From Coptis chinensis (Eukaryota > Streptophyta > Magnoliopsida > Ranunculales > Ranunculaceae): a stretch of 64,000 nt of DNA. This document shows positions 34,399-46,137 of this stretch, piece by piece (position 1 is the first letter of the stretch; each line of letters starts with the position of its first letter). Where the stretch lies: positions 41,637,001-41,701,000 of the forward strand of contig CM027378.1 of assembly GCA_015680905.1 (NCBI GenBank), in the 5' to 3' direction. A model generated the notes under the pieces. It made no database searches. It had not been told where the DNA came from and saw nothing but the letters and a program-made list of their open reading frames with translations. Made by a program: the position numbers and the translations under genes.

Positions 34399-35213
34399 AC
34401 GCCGAAGGACTCTGGACATAACGTAATAACTGGAATACATCCATAAAAACCCCCTCCCTTACCTCATCATCTTTTTAATTTTCATTTCTCATTACATTAC
34501 TAACTCTTTTACGTAATTTTTTCTACTAACAAATAACTGTGAGCCAAGTTTTGTTTATCTTCATTAGCACAGTCTAAGTACTCCGTAGGAATTTGAAGTA
34601 CTAAACAGACAAAAGAGTCTCGGACGAGACTGAATTAGTAAGCACGCGAAACTAACCTGGAGTATCAACACTCCGGTTTTCGTGTGAGCCACTTTCCTTT
34701 TTCGATTACTTTTTGGGCTCTTTGGTCCTGTTTTTCTAGTAAGCATAAGCTTGGGAGTAGTCGATCGCTATACGAGGAATCGCGGGACGCCAGGTTTCAA
34801 ACTCTTAAACTCCTCAAACTTTGTCGAGGATATTATTTGCTATAACCTGTTTTACCTCGTATATTTGTATGTTGGAATGAGAACTCTGTGCATGTAAAGG
34901 TGGTTCGTCATCACATATTCACGTAACACAATTAATATGATTCGTATATATTTTGATATATGCGTAGCACCAAACCACTTGCTTAGAATATTTTTGTATG
35001 TGTATGTTACATCAATTCACATACGCAGTATTCAATTGCATGAGTTCGTTCTTGACATTCCCCTAACTCACACATAGTTGCACGTATAGGTAATATAGAT
35101 TTGCATGGGTAGACTTTTCAAGAAACTAGTATATGTTAGTTAGTTCTATTTTGGCATCTATCGCTTTTAATTGCATATTTCGTAATCAAGTCTCCATAAT
35201 ACACTAATCAATG

Positions 35214-35250
<37 letters not shown>

Positions 35251-35597
35251 AAAAATTAAAAATATTAAAAAAAAAAAAAAAAAAAAATCATAGTAATTAA
35301 AAATTTTCATCTAAATCATCTTAATAACACCCCGCATAATACACCATCATAAATCATCCTATTCCATCAGTGCCTAGGAAACTTGAAAAAAATTGAGGTT
35401 GCCTAATTAAGGAACGTGCTAGCACGAACAACCTCCCCTCAATTCTCTCGGAGACACCTCTGCTGGAATATTCACACGCTATCCTAGCTTCCCTCGCCGA
35501 AAGTTAGCAAATGTACCGAAGGCGTGTTTCAACTCCCTCCTAAAAACTCCAGTCATTATTCGTTCCTTATGAGCACTAAATTAAAATTTATATTTGT
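34399..35597 (+). other. 5' leader of element D
   Basis: Noncoding. An A-rich tract lies at 35213-35287. The block GTGCCTAGGAAACTTG (about 35371) and its surroundings match the A leader at 990-1080. Confidence 0.65.
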
Positions 35598-37686
35598 ATG
35601 AGACTACGATCTGGAAAACATAAGGAATTAGAACTTACATATCATCGCCGAAAAATACAAGAAACAACTGCTTATGTTATCTCCTAGGCATAGTTCCTCC
35701 TCTCGTAAATCAACCTCGCCAAACATCTCCGCTTCCATTATCTCCTTTAATTATGGTCAAGAAAACCTCCACGGTCGAAAACCCCTTTCGATTTCTATCT
35801 CGCCTACTGGGAAGGACTCGCTTCTGCATTAAACTCGATCGCGATTGTAGGTGATTTTCAGATTCCGCCAAACATTTTCGGTTTGTTACCTGCTTACCAT
35901 GGTTTAGACCATGAAAAACCGCATAAATCATCTTCGTCGGATGCAACAAGTAGTCACCACTTTCCGCCATCCGACCGTTACCAACGAACAAGTCTTGCTT
36001 AGGTTGTTCCCCTTCACCTTAGCTGATAAAGCTTCAGTTTGGCTCGCCGGACAAGCGCCGCAATCCATTGACACATGGGCCAAACTTGTTCAAGCATTCA
36101 TGATAAAGTTCTATACTCAAAAGAAAACTACAGAAATGCTTCAAAAGATTCAATTCTTTCGCCAGCACCCCCAGGAATTCTTTTCGGAAGCGTGGAGCAG
36201 ATTTACTGATCTACTTCTCGAATGTCCCCATCATCAACTCGACACCGCTGTATTAGTTCGTTCATTTTTCAATGGTCTCTCTGACCATCAAAAGGAAACA
36301 TTAGACATCATGAACGGCGGTTGTTTCATGGACAAGGGCGCTACTGAAGCATACACTTTTCTTGAGAAACAAGCCTCACGAAGCACCCATTGGGGAAACA
36401 CTGATTCTTCTAGATCTTCTAAAGACACTCCTACCAAAGTTACGTCTATGTTCGAGGTCAAACCCGATCCGGAATTAAAAACTCTAATCGAGACCTTAAA
36501 CAAAAAGGTCGATGCTCTTTCGGTACAAGTAAATGAACAAAAACCCAAACAGGTCATGGCCGCCAACGCTTCCCCATGCCCTCTTTGCTTAAGTCCCGAA
36601 AGCACCCGATTCTTATTGTCCTTTGGTATACGAAAGTGTCCTCCCCAACCTTCTGAAGAGGCTTGTGCTTTCAACATCCCTAACGCACCTTGGCGACAAC
36701 ATCCGAATTTAGCTTGGGCACCCCGTCCCAACAACAAGCTCCTCCAGTGGCAACAACGCTCTGTCACGACCACCACCAATTACAATTCCTATCGTCAAGG
36801 AAATCCTCCACAATTTCAGCAAGGGCAAAGTAATTTTCCCAACAACGCAAATATGGGATACCAAAACAACCGCAACCTTGTTCCCGCTAACCAAGGATAT
36901 GGCTACCAAAATCAACCCATAAATAATAACCGTGAACTAGTTCCCCGCCGCCCTTTGGTATAATCCACGTACCGATAAAACGGCCAAACTTTCCCCGACA
37001 TACATGAATCAACATAATCAAATCCTAGCTTCTATCCAACAGTCTCTCCAGCTGTTAGCTCAGGATAAAAGTCAAAAGGGCGTGTTCCCTGGCCAAGCAG
37101 TTCCAAACCCTAAGCCTCCCAACACTGCCTTTGAACTCAACAATGCACCAGGACCTAGTAATCCAAGCCAGGGTGAGGTAAATGCCATTACCACTCTTCG
37201 TTCTGGCCGAACCATCGACAATAATATACTTATGCCAGACGAGGAATCGACGGAAGCCACGACTAACGTCCTTCCAACTCCTACCTCGCAACCTATAATG
37301 GACGAAGTTGTGCCATCAAAATCTACACCTACGTCCCTAGGAAAAGACACCACTGATCCTTATACGCGATTCCGTCCAAAAGCTCCGTTCCCTGCCCGTT
37401 TGGTGAAGAAAAAACATGATGAACATTTTGATGAGATCCGTGAAACCTTCAAAAATTTGACCATAAACTTACCTTTCCTAGATGCGCTAAAGCATTTACC
37501 CAAGCATGCCAAGTTTTTGAAGGACATGTGCACCACCAAACGACGTACAAATGTACCTCAACAAGCGCCTCATCGAAAGCGGTTTCCCATTACCACTACC
37601 AATGGTGTGGTGAAGTACAAGGACCTGTGTCGACCAACGGTACCATGCACGTTAGGGCGACAAGTATACCGCCATCGCGACTTTTA
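35598..37686 (+). pseudogene. gag: gag of element D (interrupted, largely open)
   Basis: It starts MRLRSGK at 35598. After an early frameshift, 35911-36963 is open for 350 codons with the gag domain (LLRLFPFTLADKASVWLAGQ, WAKLVQAFMIKFYTQKKTTE, MNGGCFMDKGATEAYTFLEK), a CPLCLSPE knuckle remnant, and a Gln/Asn-rich stretch near 36720-36950. A frame change leads to 37004-37687 with FPGQAVPNPKP, ITTLRSGR and FRPKAPFPARL. The A counterpart is more damaged. The protein would form virus-like particles. At least three indels separate the pieces, and some may be consensus errors. Confidence 0.85.
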
Positions 37687-40600
37687 GACCTAGGTGCCGT
37701 GTTAACCTACTTCCCTACTACTTATTTAAGCAGTTAGGTCTTCATGAATTGAAACCTACCAATATGACTCGCGAACTCGCGGATCGCTCCATCAAGTACC
37801 CAAAAGGCATAGTAGAGAACGTTATAGTAAAGGTCCAAGATTTTACTATCCAAATTGATTTTGTCATTCTAGATAATCGGGCGTAGCTTGTGACTCCATC
37901 CCTATCATCTTGGGACGCCCCCTTTCCTTGCAACCGCTAACGCTCTCATAAATTGTCGGGATGGTTCAATGACATTGTCTTTTCGAACCTTTCTCCGAAC
38001 TCAACGTATTCAAAATAATGAAACAATTTCCCGATCCTATAATGGAGGGCGAGATTAGCCTGGTTGATAGTCTGGAACATGATTATTTCAGAAACTCTTT
38101 TCCCCCAGACGAGATACACCAGTTTCTTTCTTTTGATAATCCGGAGTTTGACGATGACTCGTACATAAGGGATGTCCATGCATTATTAGAGTCAGTACCA
38201 CTATTTGACCCTAATGCGTCGGTGCAAACTAATTCAGAAGAACCGGATTCGCTCTTTTCCATTGAAGAGATGATCCCTCACGAATCCTTGATCCCCAATC
38301 CTCCAACTCCGGATTTAAAACCTCTACCCCCTGATTTGAAGTACGTACATCTCGATCCCGATGGTAGTCACCCTATAATAATTTCTGCTCACTTGACTAC
38401 AGACGAAGAGACACGTTTGATTCATGTCATTCGTGAACACCGCTCCGCTATCGGATGGTCCTTAGATGATATCAAGGGAATAGACCCTAGCATATGCACG
38501 CGATCGTATACATCTTGATGACGCACAAAGACATCACGAGAACCACAACGCCTTTAATCCCGCCATGAAGGAAGTAGTGAGAGAGGAAGTTCTACGCTTA
38601 CTTGATGCGGTATCATATACCCTATCTCGATAGTGATCGGTTAGTCCCGGCCCACGTTGTTCCCAAAAAGTCCGCATTCAGGTTGTGCAAAATGAAAATG
38701 GTGAATGCATCTCCACTCGCATTCCTTTGAAATGGAGAATTTGCATTGACTATCGCAAACTTAATGTCGTAACCCGTAAAGATCATTTTCCTCTCCCATT
38801 CATTGACCCGGATGCTAGAACGCGTTTAGCCGATCATGCTTACTTACTACTTTTTTTTTGATGGCTATTCGATACTTCCAAATTGTCATCGATCCCGCCC
38901 GATCAAGAAAAGACAACTTTCACGTGTCCCTTTGGAACCTTTGCTTACGCATCGAATGCCTTTTGGTCTTTGTAATGCCCTGCACTTTCCAACCGCGCAT
39001 GCTTCACATTTTTAGTGATATGGTGGAACGTTATATGGAAGTCTTCATGGACGGCTTTTCCATTTACGGAAATTCCTTTAACGACTGTTTATCCAACCTT
39101 GCCAAAGTCTTAACGCGTTGCGAGGAGAAAAATCTGGTACTCAATTGGGAGAAGTGTCATTTCATGGTTACCAAAGGACTTGTTCTAGGTCATATTGTTT
39201 CAAAAGACGGGATAGAGGTTGATAAAGCTAAAATTGTTAAAATTTCTTCGCTACCCTTCCCACGCACAGTTCGGGATATCCGTGCCTTTTTAGGCCACGC
39301 TGGGTTTTACAGGAGATTCATTCAGGATTTCTCTAAAGTTGCTCGACCCTTAACCAATCTCCTGCTTAAGGATGCAGTATTCGACTTCAATTTCAATTGC
39401 AAACAAGCTTTTGATACACTAAAAACCGCTCTGACTACCGCTCCTATTATTCAACCCCCTGATTGGTCTCAACCATTCGAAGAACTGATGTGTGACGCTA
39501 GCGACTTTGCTATTGGTGCCGTGCTAGGCCACGACGCCGACGACAAACCCGTTGTCATTTATTACGCTTAGTAAAACTCTTAACGACGCCAACGTAATTA
39601 TACCACAACCGAGAAAGAGAGTTCCTCGCTGTTGTCTATGCTTTGGATAAGTTTCGCCCCTACCTAGTTGGAACATCGACCATAGTATATACTGACCATG
39701 CCGCAATTCGGTACTTACTCGCGAAAAAGGACGCAAAACAACGATTGTTCCGCTGGATCCTTCTCTTACAAGAATTCACCCTGGAAATCAAAGACAAGAA
39801 AGGAACCGAAAATGTCGTAGCCGACCATTTATCAAGGCTGGTTGGTGACATCGATAGTGATTCTCGGGTTATCGGCGATTCCTTCCCAGACGAATACTTG
39901 TACTCTATTTTCTCATCTCCATGGTACGCGGATATCGTTAACTACCTAGTTACTGAGGAAGTCCCCTCCTTTTGGTCACGTCCTGATCATAAAAAGTTCT
40001 TATCCACTGTAAAATATTATTTCTGGGATGAACCCTACCTCTTCAAGTATTGTTCCGACCAACTCATTCGTCGCTGCATTCCAGACTGGGAACACACCGA
40101 CGTATTATCCTTTTGCCATGAACAATCTTGCGGAGGGCATTTCAGTGGAAAGAAAACTGCGGCCAAAGTGTTACAATGTGGTTTTTACTGGCCTACCCTT
40201 TTTCGCGATGCACATGAACATTGCGTAGCTTGCATTCGTTGTCAACACCTAGGTCGAATTACCAAACGAAATATGATGCCCCTAAGTCCTATCTTGATTG
40301 TGGAAATTTTTGATGTTTGGGGCATTGATTTTATGGGACCCTTCCCTATTTCTCAAGGTTTTCTATACATTTTAGTCGCTGTAGACTATGTGTCCAAATG
40401 GATTGAGGCACTCGCGATGTCGCCGAATGACCATAAGACTGTCGTGAGATTTGTAAAAGAAAACATTTTCTCTCATTTTGGTGTTCCCAAAGCTATCATC
40501 AGCGATGGGGGTACACATTTTTGTAACAAAATTTTTGGGTTTTTAATGAAGAAATATGGAGTTACTCACAAGGTTGCTACTCCATACCACCCACAAACGA

Positions 40601-41181
40601 GTGGCCAAGTGGAAGTCTCCAAATGCAGAGATAAAAGTCTATTCGGAGAAAACTGTCAACCCATCAAGAAAGGATTTGGTCTCTCCGCTTTATCGGATGC
40701 CTTGTGGGCATACCAAACAACATTTAAGACACCCATAGGGATGTCTCCTTACCGCATTGTTTTGGAAAACCTTGTCATCTGCCGATTGAACTTGAGCATC
40801 GTGCCTTTTTTGGCCATCAAAAGCCTCAATTACAATATCATCGAGGCAGGTGAGAAGCGAAAACTGCAATTAAATGAGCTTGAGGAGATTTGGAGTGATG
40901 CTTATGATCTCTCGAAATCCTACAAAGCTAATATGAAAAGAGTGCACGACAAGCACATTTTGCGTAAGGATTTCAATATTGGCCAAAAAGTTTTACTGTA
41001 CAACTCCAGTTACATCTTTCCCCGTAAATTGAAAACACGATGGTCTGGTCCTTTCATTGTGTCAGCTGTGAAACATTATGGGGCAATCTCTTTGCTTAAT
41101 CCAAAAGATAACAGTGAATTTCAAGTCAATGGACAACGCCTAAAACATTACCACGAATTACGCCACCGGATGTTGAAATGA
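37687..41181 (+). pseudogene. pol: pol of element D (protease-RT-RNase H-integrase)
   Basis: The protease core is LLDLGA (DLG at 37687-37695) followed by VNLLPYYLFKQLGLHEL across a frameshift. RT has KWRICIDYRKLNVV (about 38730) and a catalytic box reading FMDG (39044-39055), where A has FMDD. The RNase H start is CDASDFAIGAVLG (about 39495). From 39643 to 41181, 512 codons are open: [11 protein letters not shown], integrase HHCC (CHEQSCGGH to CIRCQHLG), GIDFMGP, SDGG, QVE (D-x35-E) and a C-terminal [10 protein letters not shown]...RWSGPFIV domain. The RT half has many indels near 38520-38990, several at CAG. It is closest to A and to Athila-clade polyproteins. Confidence 0.9.
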
Positions 41182-41264
41182 CTCTTTCTTCGAAACCCGG
41201 TATACACCGACTAGATGTTTAGCTTGGCGTACTCAATCTTGTTCTATAGAGTGCGCCATTTTGG

Positions 41265-41370
41265 TAGCCGGGCCATCTTCTATCTTATGATCTCCAAAGT
41301 TCTTTGAAGTGTGTGGTTGCAAGCGCGGAACCTTAGTCCACGGAAACTCTTTTACAGAAACGGAGTATAA
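41265..41370 (+). promoter_or_regulatory. Conserved post-pol leader of element D
   Basis: GGTAGCCGGGCC, AGTGTGTGGTTGCAAGCG and GGAACCTTAGTCCAC are spaced as in A (6965-7045). It ends GAGTATAAATG, where ATG starts orfS. Confidence 0.55.
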
Positions 41371-41716
41371 ATGTATTCGCAACACGAGCAAACGGTTGCT
41401 TTTCGTAAACGATGGGTACCTAAAATTTCACCTCCTTCCTTTTCTTCCCTTTTCTACTCTCTACCTCGCGAACTTCAGCTAATCATTTGGTGTAAGTCTC
41501 ACTCATCACGAATAGGGAATGGTCGTAGTTCTTTTGCTCGTAAACGACGTGCGCGAAGGATGGGCTGGTGTATGCATTGCCAAACACCCTTCCCGTCTGT
41601 AGGCTGACTTCCTATCCGATACTAGCCGGTTTAAGGTATACTTTTGTCTAACACCAGCTGCGCAGGATAATCTTCGTCGCCGCGCCGTTTCTCCTACAGG
41701 ATGGGATTCGTCTTGA
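41371..41716 (+). pseudogene. orfS of element D (one frameshift)
   Basis: Open from ATG 41371 through RKRWVPKISPP, SLPRELQLIIWCKSHSSR, ARKRRARRMGWCMHCQTPF. One indel near 41602-41612 shifts the frame. The downstream frame gives SRFKVYFCLTPAAQD-like text and the same end GWDSS at 41714-41716 as in A. It matches the 114-codon A protein throughout, including the C-x3-H and C-x2-C pairs. No named family recognised. Confidence 0.6.
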
Positions 41717-41804
41717 GAATCTGACAATAAAAGACTCAATTCGTCTTGAGAATCTGACGATAAAAGACTCGATTCGTCTTGAGAATCTGACGTTAAAAGA
41801 CTCA
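41706..41804 (+). repeat. Triple 33-bp tandem repeat at the orfS stop codon of D
   Basis: Copies at 41706-41738, 41739-41771 and 41772-41804; the unit starts ATTCGTCTTGAGAATCTGAC. Copy number and position match A (7407-7508). Confidence 0.85.
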
Positions 41805-42214
41805 CCTTGTAAATATGTTTATTTTGTTACCTTTTTCCCTTTGCATTAAGTTTTGCACAAGGGATGCGTGTCAAACCTCAGATGTTGCATACTTGGAACA
41901 CAAACGGGCAATGGATTCCACCGGACCCAACCCTAGAATTGGTTACTTTGAGTCCCTTGGGGGGGCGGTTTGAGGATAACCGTATGTAAAAAGGGCAATT
42001 TTAATAGGCGTCAGAAGCGCGCCGCGGTCCAGATGGTACCGCCCCCGCCCCTAACCCCATAATACATAGAGGTGAAGCCACCGATCGGGATTGGATTGGG
42101 TTCGCTCGAGCCGACATGACAGTTGTCTACGATTTAAGATGGTGACTCCCCTGGACATTCAGTGTTTTTCACGTATATCTCCCTTGTATGTAAATAAAAC
42201 CCTTACAATTTCCT

Positions 42215-42250
<36 letters not shown>

Positions 42251-42663
42251 TGACTTTCAAGAATGACTCATACAATTGGATAGAATTTTTCGTGCCGATC
42301 ATTTCGATATCTCATTCGTCCAATTCGGAGCCCAAACGAGTCATGGGTACGCGATTTAGATTTTAGGTTTAAATCGGGCTTTAGGCTTGATTTGGGCTTC
42401 GAAAAATTTTTGGCCCAACCCAAATATCGATTTCTCGCCCATTTAAACCCAACCAACCCGGTAACACGCCACACTATTCCACGATTCGCCTTCCTAAAAA
42501 CCGGATCTTGCCCCTCTCGCATCGTCTCGCACGAGATAGGCCCACACTAAAACCAGGTCTCGCGCGAGACCCTCACAGCTCCGATCAAAATTTCCCTCCG
42601 TCAGATCATCCCAATTCTCCCCCTCATCAATAATCCATAGCCATCCTCCCTCTTAGATCAGCA
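41805..42663 (+). other. orfS-ORF1 spacer of element D with conserved blocks
   Basis: No ORF. 41830-42130 matches A 7540-7850. An A-tract lies at 42219-42248. The box TGCCGATCATTTCGATATCT is at about 42293. GC-rich text follows up to ORF1. Confidence 0.6.
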
Positions 42664-43713
42664 ATGGCTGGAAACAGACGGATTTGTGTGGAAAAAAATT
42701 TTGGAAATTTGTTTGAAAACGGGATGTTTGCTCCATTCTTTGATCACGAAATTCACTCTAGAGGATGGGAGAGTTTGTTATATGCCAATGGAGGGCTTTA
42801 TTCTAAGGATTTGGTGATGAAATTCTACGACAATGGAAGCTTTAATGGCGACCATTTTTGGATCACCGTCGAGGGTGTGCGACACGAAGTCACACCGGTG
42901 TTGCTCTCCGGGATCACGGGCATTCCACTGGTCGACCACGGCCTGACTCAGCAGCAGTCCGTGTACCCACGGACTTACGACCTAATGCTCGACACGCTTA
43001 TCGAGGGAGAGTACAACATCGACGGAAAATGCGCGTATCAGCGCTCGGTGCGACGAAACCAGCTAGCAGTAACTCAATGGCTGGGACTGAACGTCATTGG
43101 CACCTCGAAGCCTTCCGACATCAACAAGACCTTCCTCCACCTTCTTTGGATCCTCCAGGAGCGAAAGGGTAACTTCTGCATCGTTACCTTTCTTTTTGAT
43201 ATTATCACACATGCCACTCTTAGGTCAGCCCCCCTTGCCGTTCTAGTAACGCAAGTCATGATTAATCTGGGATTTTTGTCTGCCACCCCACTACTCCCTA
43301 TACCACAATATGAGAATATGCTGGTGTTTAAGAAATGCATACAAGACCCTTGGGAACCCACAGCACCTAGGGCAGCCGAGCACGCTAGCGTAGGATCCTC
43401 TCACCCACCATACTTTGATGAGACTGCCATGAGTAAGATCACCCAACCCATAGAGGCCCTACGTGCAGTGAACAGTGGTCTGAGAGACATGTACACTCGC
43501 CAGGTATCGATGAGACGTACCTTGGGCGAGTTAAGGACAGATATGACCACTCGCCACGAGTCGATGACAGACAGCATGGGTGAATTCCAGCAGGAGATGA
43601 GAGCCTCCATGACTACATTTCAGACGGTATGCTTACTTTCGCCGGAACCCGGTTTCAGCGAATGTTCATGGCGAGCCAATCGATTCGAGCTCGGTGATGG
43701 ATACTCTTGGTGA
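42664..43713 (+). CDS. ORF1 of element D: accessory protein downstream of pol
   Basis: Intact, 349 codons, starting MAGNRRICVEKNFGNLFENG. The N-terminal two thirds is a conserved globular core: FAPFFDHEIHSRGWESLLY, YSKDLVMKFYDNGSF, YQRSVRRNQLAVTQW, FLHLLWILQERK, RSAPLAVLVTQVMINLGF. The last third has repeated RxxMTxxHESMTDSMGEFQQEM text that should form a coiled coil. No signal peptide or membrane helix. It resembles the putative plant transposon protein domain found in many Athila-type elements. The last ~30 codons look frame-shifted relative to A. Function unknown. ORF2 is a paralogue. Confidence 0.75.
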   Translation: MAGNRRICVEKNFGNLFENGMFAPFFDHEIHSRGWESLLYANGGLYSKDLVMKFYDNGSFNGDHFWITVEGVRHEVTPVLLSGITGIPLVDHGLTQQQSVYPRTYDLMLDTLIEGEYNIDGKCAYQRSVRRNQLAVTQWLGLNVIGTSKPSDINKTFLHLLWILQERKGNFCIVTFLFDIITHATLRSAPLAVLVTQVMINLGFLSATPLLPIPQYENMLVFKKCIQDPWEPTAPRAAEHASVGSSHPPYFDETAMSKITQPIEALRAVNSGLRDMYTRQVSMRRTLGELRTDMTTRHESMTDSMGEFQQEMRASMTTFQTVCLLSPEPGFSECSWRANRFELGDGYSW

Positions 43714-43994
43714 TATCCAGAGCGGTTAGCCTCCACGGGAGCTCAGATCTTGCGACGTCGCGGACTCCTCGGTTCTTCTTCCTCGCAGCCCGAGGATTAC
43801 GCTACAAAGCACCGAGGATCATCGGAGCTAGTTTTATTTATTCGGTCTTGTATAATATTATATCGACATTTTTATTTACGTGTTTGTACTTTCTAGCTTA
43901 ATAGAGATAGTTCCTAAAATATTTTTATTTTGACATATTAGCTATATCTAATATTATAGTATATAGGTAGGAACATATATTAGTAGTAATAAAT

Positions 43995-44078
<84 letters not shown>

Positions 44079-44366
44079 TATTTCATATGTCATACTTAAA
44101 CAACAAATTTTAACGTAACTAACACGTTCAGAAACCAATAATGAAAACGCATCTATAAAAACGGTCAGAAAACGGTCATGAACCACATCTAAAAAACGGT
44201 CAGAAAACGGTCATGACCACATCTAGAAAACGGTCAGAAAACGGTCAGAAAACGGCAATTTTCTTTCTATAAATAAGTTCAACTCTTCCTCCATATTCAC
44301 TTATATTCTTCCCTCTACACTTCTTATTCTACAATCCGTTTTTGGATCACTCCAAGCTCAAGATTC
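43714..44366 (+). promoter_or_regulatory. Spacer of element D with microsatellite, repeats and internal TATA-like box
   Basis: A (TA)n microsatellite spans about 43999-44072. From 44158 to 44255 the unit AACGGTCAGA recurs, mostly in pairs joined by CATGACCACATCTA-like text. TATAAATA follows at 44268-44275, then a CT-rich leader and the small ORF at 44367. A has the same order (9731-9870). Confidence 0.55.
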
Positions 44367-44490
44367 ATGGATGCACTAGAAAAGTTTGAGCAAAGAAATA
44401 CTTGAATATGCTACTCAAGTTTTCATGCTCGGTCGGTTTTTTATTATAGTCATGTTGTTAATGTGGCATATAGTTCTATCTAATATTTAG
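44367..44490 (+). pseudogene. Small hydrophobic ORF of element D (one frameshift)
   Basis: ATG 44367, TAG 44488. One extra base near 44402 shifts the frame; otherwise the span equals the 39-codon ORF of A. It has a Glu/Lys/Gln-rich start, one hydrophobic segment with several Phe, Ile, Val, Leu and Met residues, and ends Asn-Ile like A. A single-pass membrane peptide is likely. No known family recognised. Confidence 0.55.
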
Positions 44491-44892
44491 GTTTGTAGTT
44501 AAGTCATCGTATCATTATGTTGTGTTTCCATACCATTGTACGTTCTTACATCCTATTGTGATAATATATCTACGTTTTCCTTGTCCTTCTACTACGTTTA
44601 AAAAATAATAATAAAAAAAAAAAAAAAATAATAATAATAATAATAATAATAAAAATAAAATAATAAAATAAAATAAAAAAGGGGCACTCCTTGTCATATG
44701 CCCCATTCTTCTTATCCACACTTCATCCACTTTTGCGCATATCTTAGAAGATACACGTGGTCTAACTACCCTGTGACACCTCAATACGTATCTTTTACAT
44801 TTTTCGGATGGGTGCCTATTTATACCAAGGATAGACACCTCAAAAATTTAACTTCCCTGTTTCCAAAATAATTTTTCACCACTCCATCTTTA
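44491..44892 (+). other. Spacer of element D before ORF2
   Basis: Noncoding. An A/AAT-rich tract spans 44599-44680. The block ACACGTGGTCTAACTACCC matches A (about 22751). TATTTATA at 44817-44824 lies 76 bases before the ORF2 ATG. Confidence 0.5.
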
Positions 44893-45990
44893 ATGGCCCT
44901 CACTAGAAGTTTCGTGCCTGAGCAAAATTTTATGGAAAATTTTCAAAATGGTCTTTTTCATCCTTTCTTTGACACTGAAATATTACGTAGAGGATGGTAC
45001 CCTCTTTTACACCATAAGCAAACATTTTATTCCAGAGAATTAGTCTTGTTATTTTATAAAAGCGGTTATTTCCAAAACGGACAATTCTTTGTCCGTGCTA
45101 ATGGATGCGAGCGTGAATTGACTATGGAAATCATCTCTGAGGTACTTCAAATTCCTATTACAAACCAAGGAGTACACCTTCAGGATTCACCTTTCGATAA
45201 TATCCGGCATCTGATATTTGCAACTATCCTTCACGGCGAATAAAACCGGAAGAACAGTATTGTTTATCAGCGATCCTTACAAAAGAACCAATTATCTGTG
45301 ATCCAATGGGTAGCTCATAATGTCCTAGGCACATCTAAGACTTCCGAAATAACAAAACCACTCCTCCATTTACTCTGGGTGTTGCAGACTAACTGAAATG
45401 ACTTTTGCATTATTAAATTTCTCTGGAATGCGATTGCACGTGCTAGGAAAAAGGCAGCTCCTTTACCAACCATTGTAACACTTATCATGATAAATTGGGG
45501 TTTTTCTAGCAGTTCTCCTCATACACCTCTTCGAACAGCTAACATTCTTACCATTCACTCAGTATGTAGGAACGGATTCTGGAACCCCGACGTTGCAAAG
45601 AACCATGTCGGTACAGGACCAAACGACGATTGTTCCACCGATAACATTTTTACTGAAAATGCATTATGCAACGTATTTAATCCAATGGAAGGGCTTCGCT
45701 TAATTCAACAAGGACTGATGACATTATTCAAACGTCAGAACATTATTATCACCAGCCTTCTTGAATTTCAGGACCTGCGGACAATAAACGAAGAGGAACA
45801 AGCACAATTTTTGCACGCGACCACAACCAGGTTCTTGGCAAATCACACTCTCATAATGGAGAACCACGCCAAGATTTACCAAACGAAAGCAAAATGTTGC
45901 AACAATACAGGTAACGGGATTGATTGGCATAGAAAATCTTATAAACGGATCCCTTCCACAACAGGATCCTCAAGTTACTTGGGCCAATGA
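44893..45990 (+). pseudogene. ORF2 of element D, paralogue of ORF1
   Basis: It starts MALTRSFVPEQNFMENFQNG. Core motifs: FFDTEILRRGWYPLLHHK, YSRELVLLFYKSGYF, RELTMEIISEVLQIPI, NQLSVIQWVAHNVLGTSKTS, LLHLLWVLQTN, MEGLRLIQQGLMTLFKRQN. In-frame stops lie at 45241 and 45396; the remainder is open to 45988. Alignment with ORF1 of the same element is clear over about 200 residues, and A ORF2 is the orthologue. Function unknown. Confidence 0.75.
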
Positions 45991-46137
45991 AACCATTTAA
46001 ATTTTGCAATTTTATATTATTTATCATTTTCTTTTTAGTTTTTAATTTTCGTATGGTAAATTGTTTCTACGTAATTATTCTCATCATGCTCTAATATTTG
46101 TTTATCCTTGTCTAAACAGGTCACATTTTTTCACACA

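Noticed and set aside
36288-36779. 163-codon ORF on the minus strand
   Set aside because: It is antisense to the open gag frame of D and has no independent support.
42664-43713. Calling ORF1 an envelope protein
   Set aside because: No signal peptide, transmembrane helix or furin-like site is visible; only the small ORF at 44367 has a hydrophobic segment.
43980-44186. Tyr/Ile-repeat ORF on the minus strand
   Set aside because: It is the (TA)n microsatellite translated.
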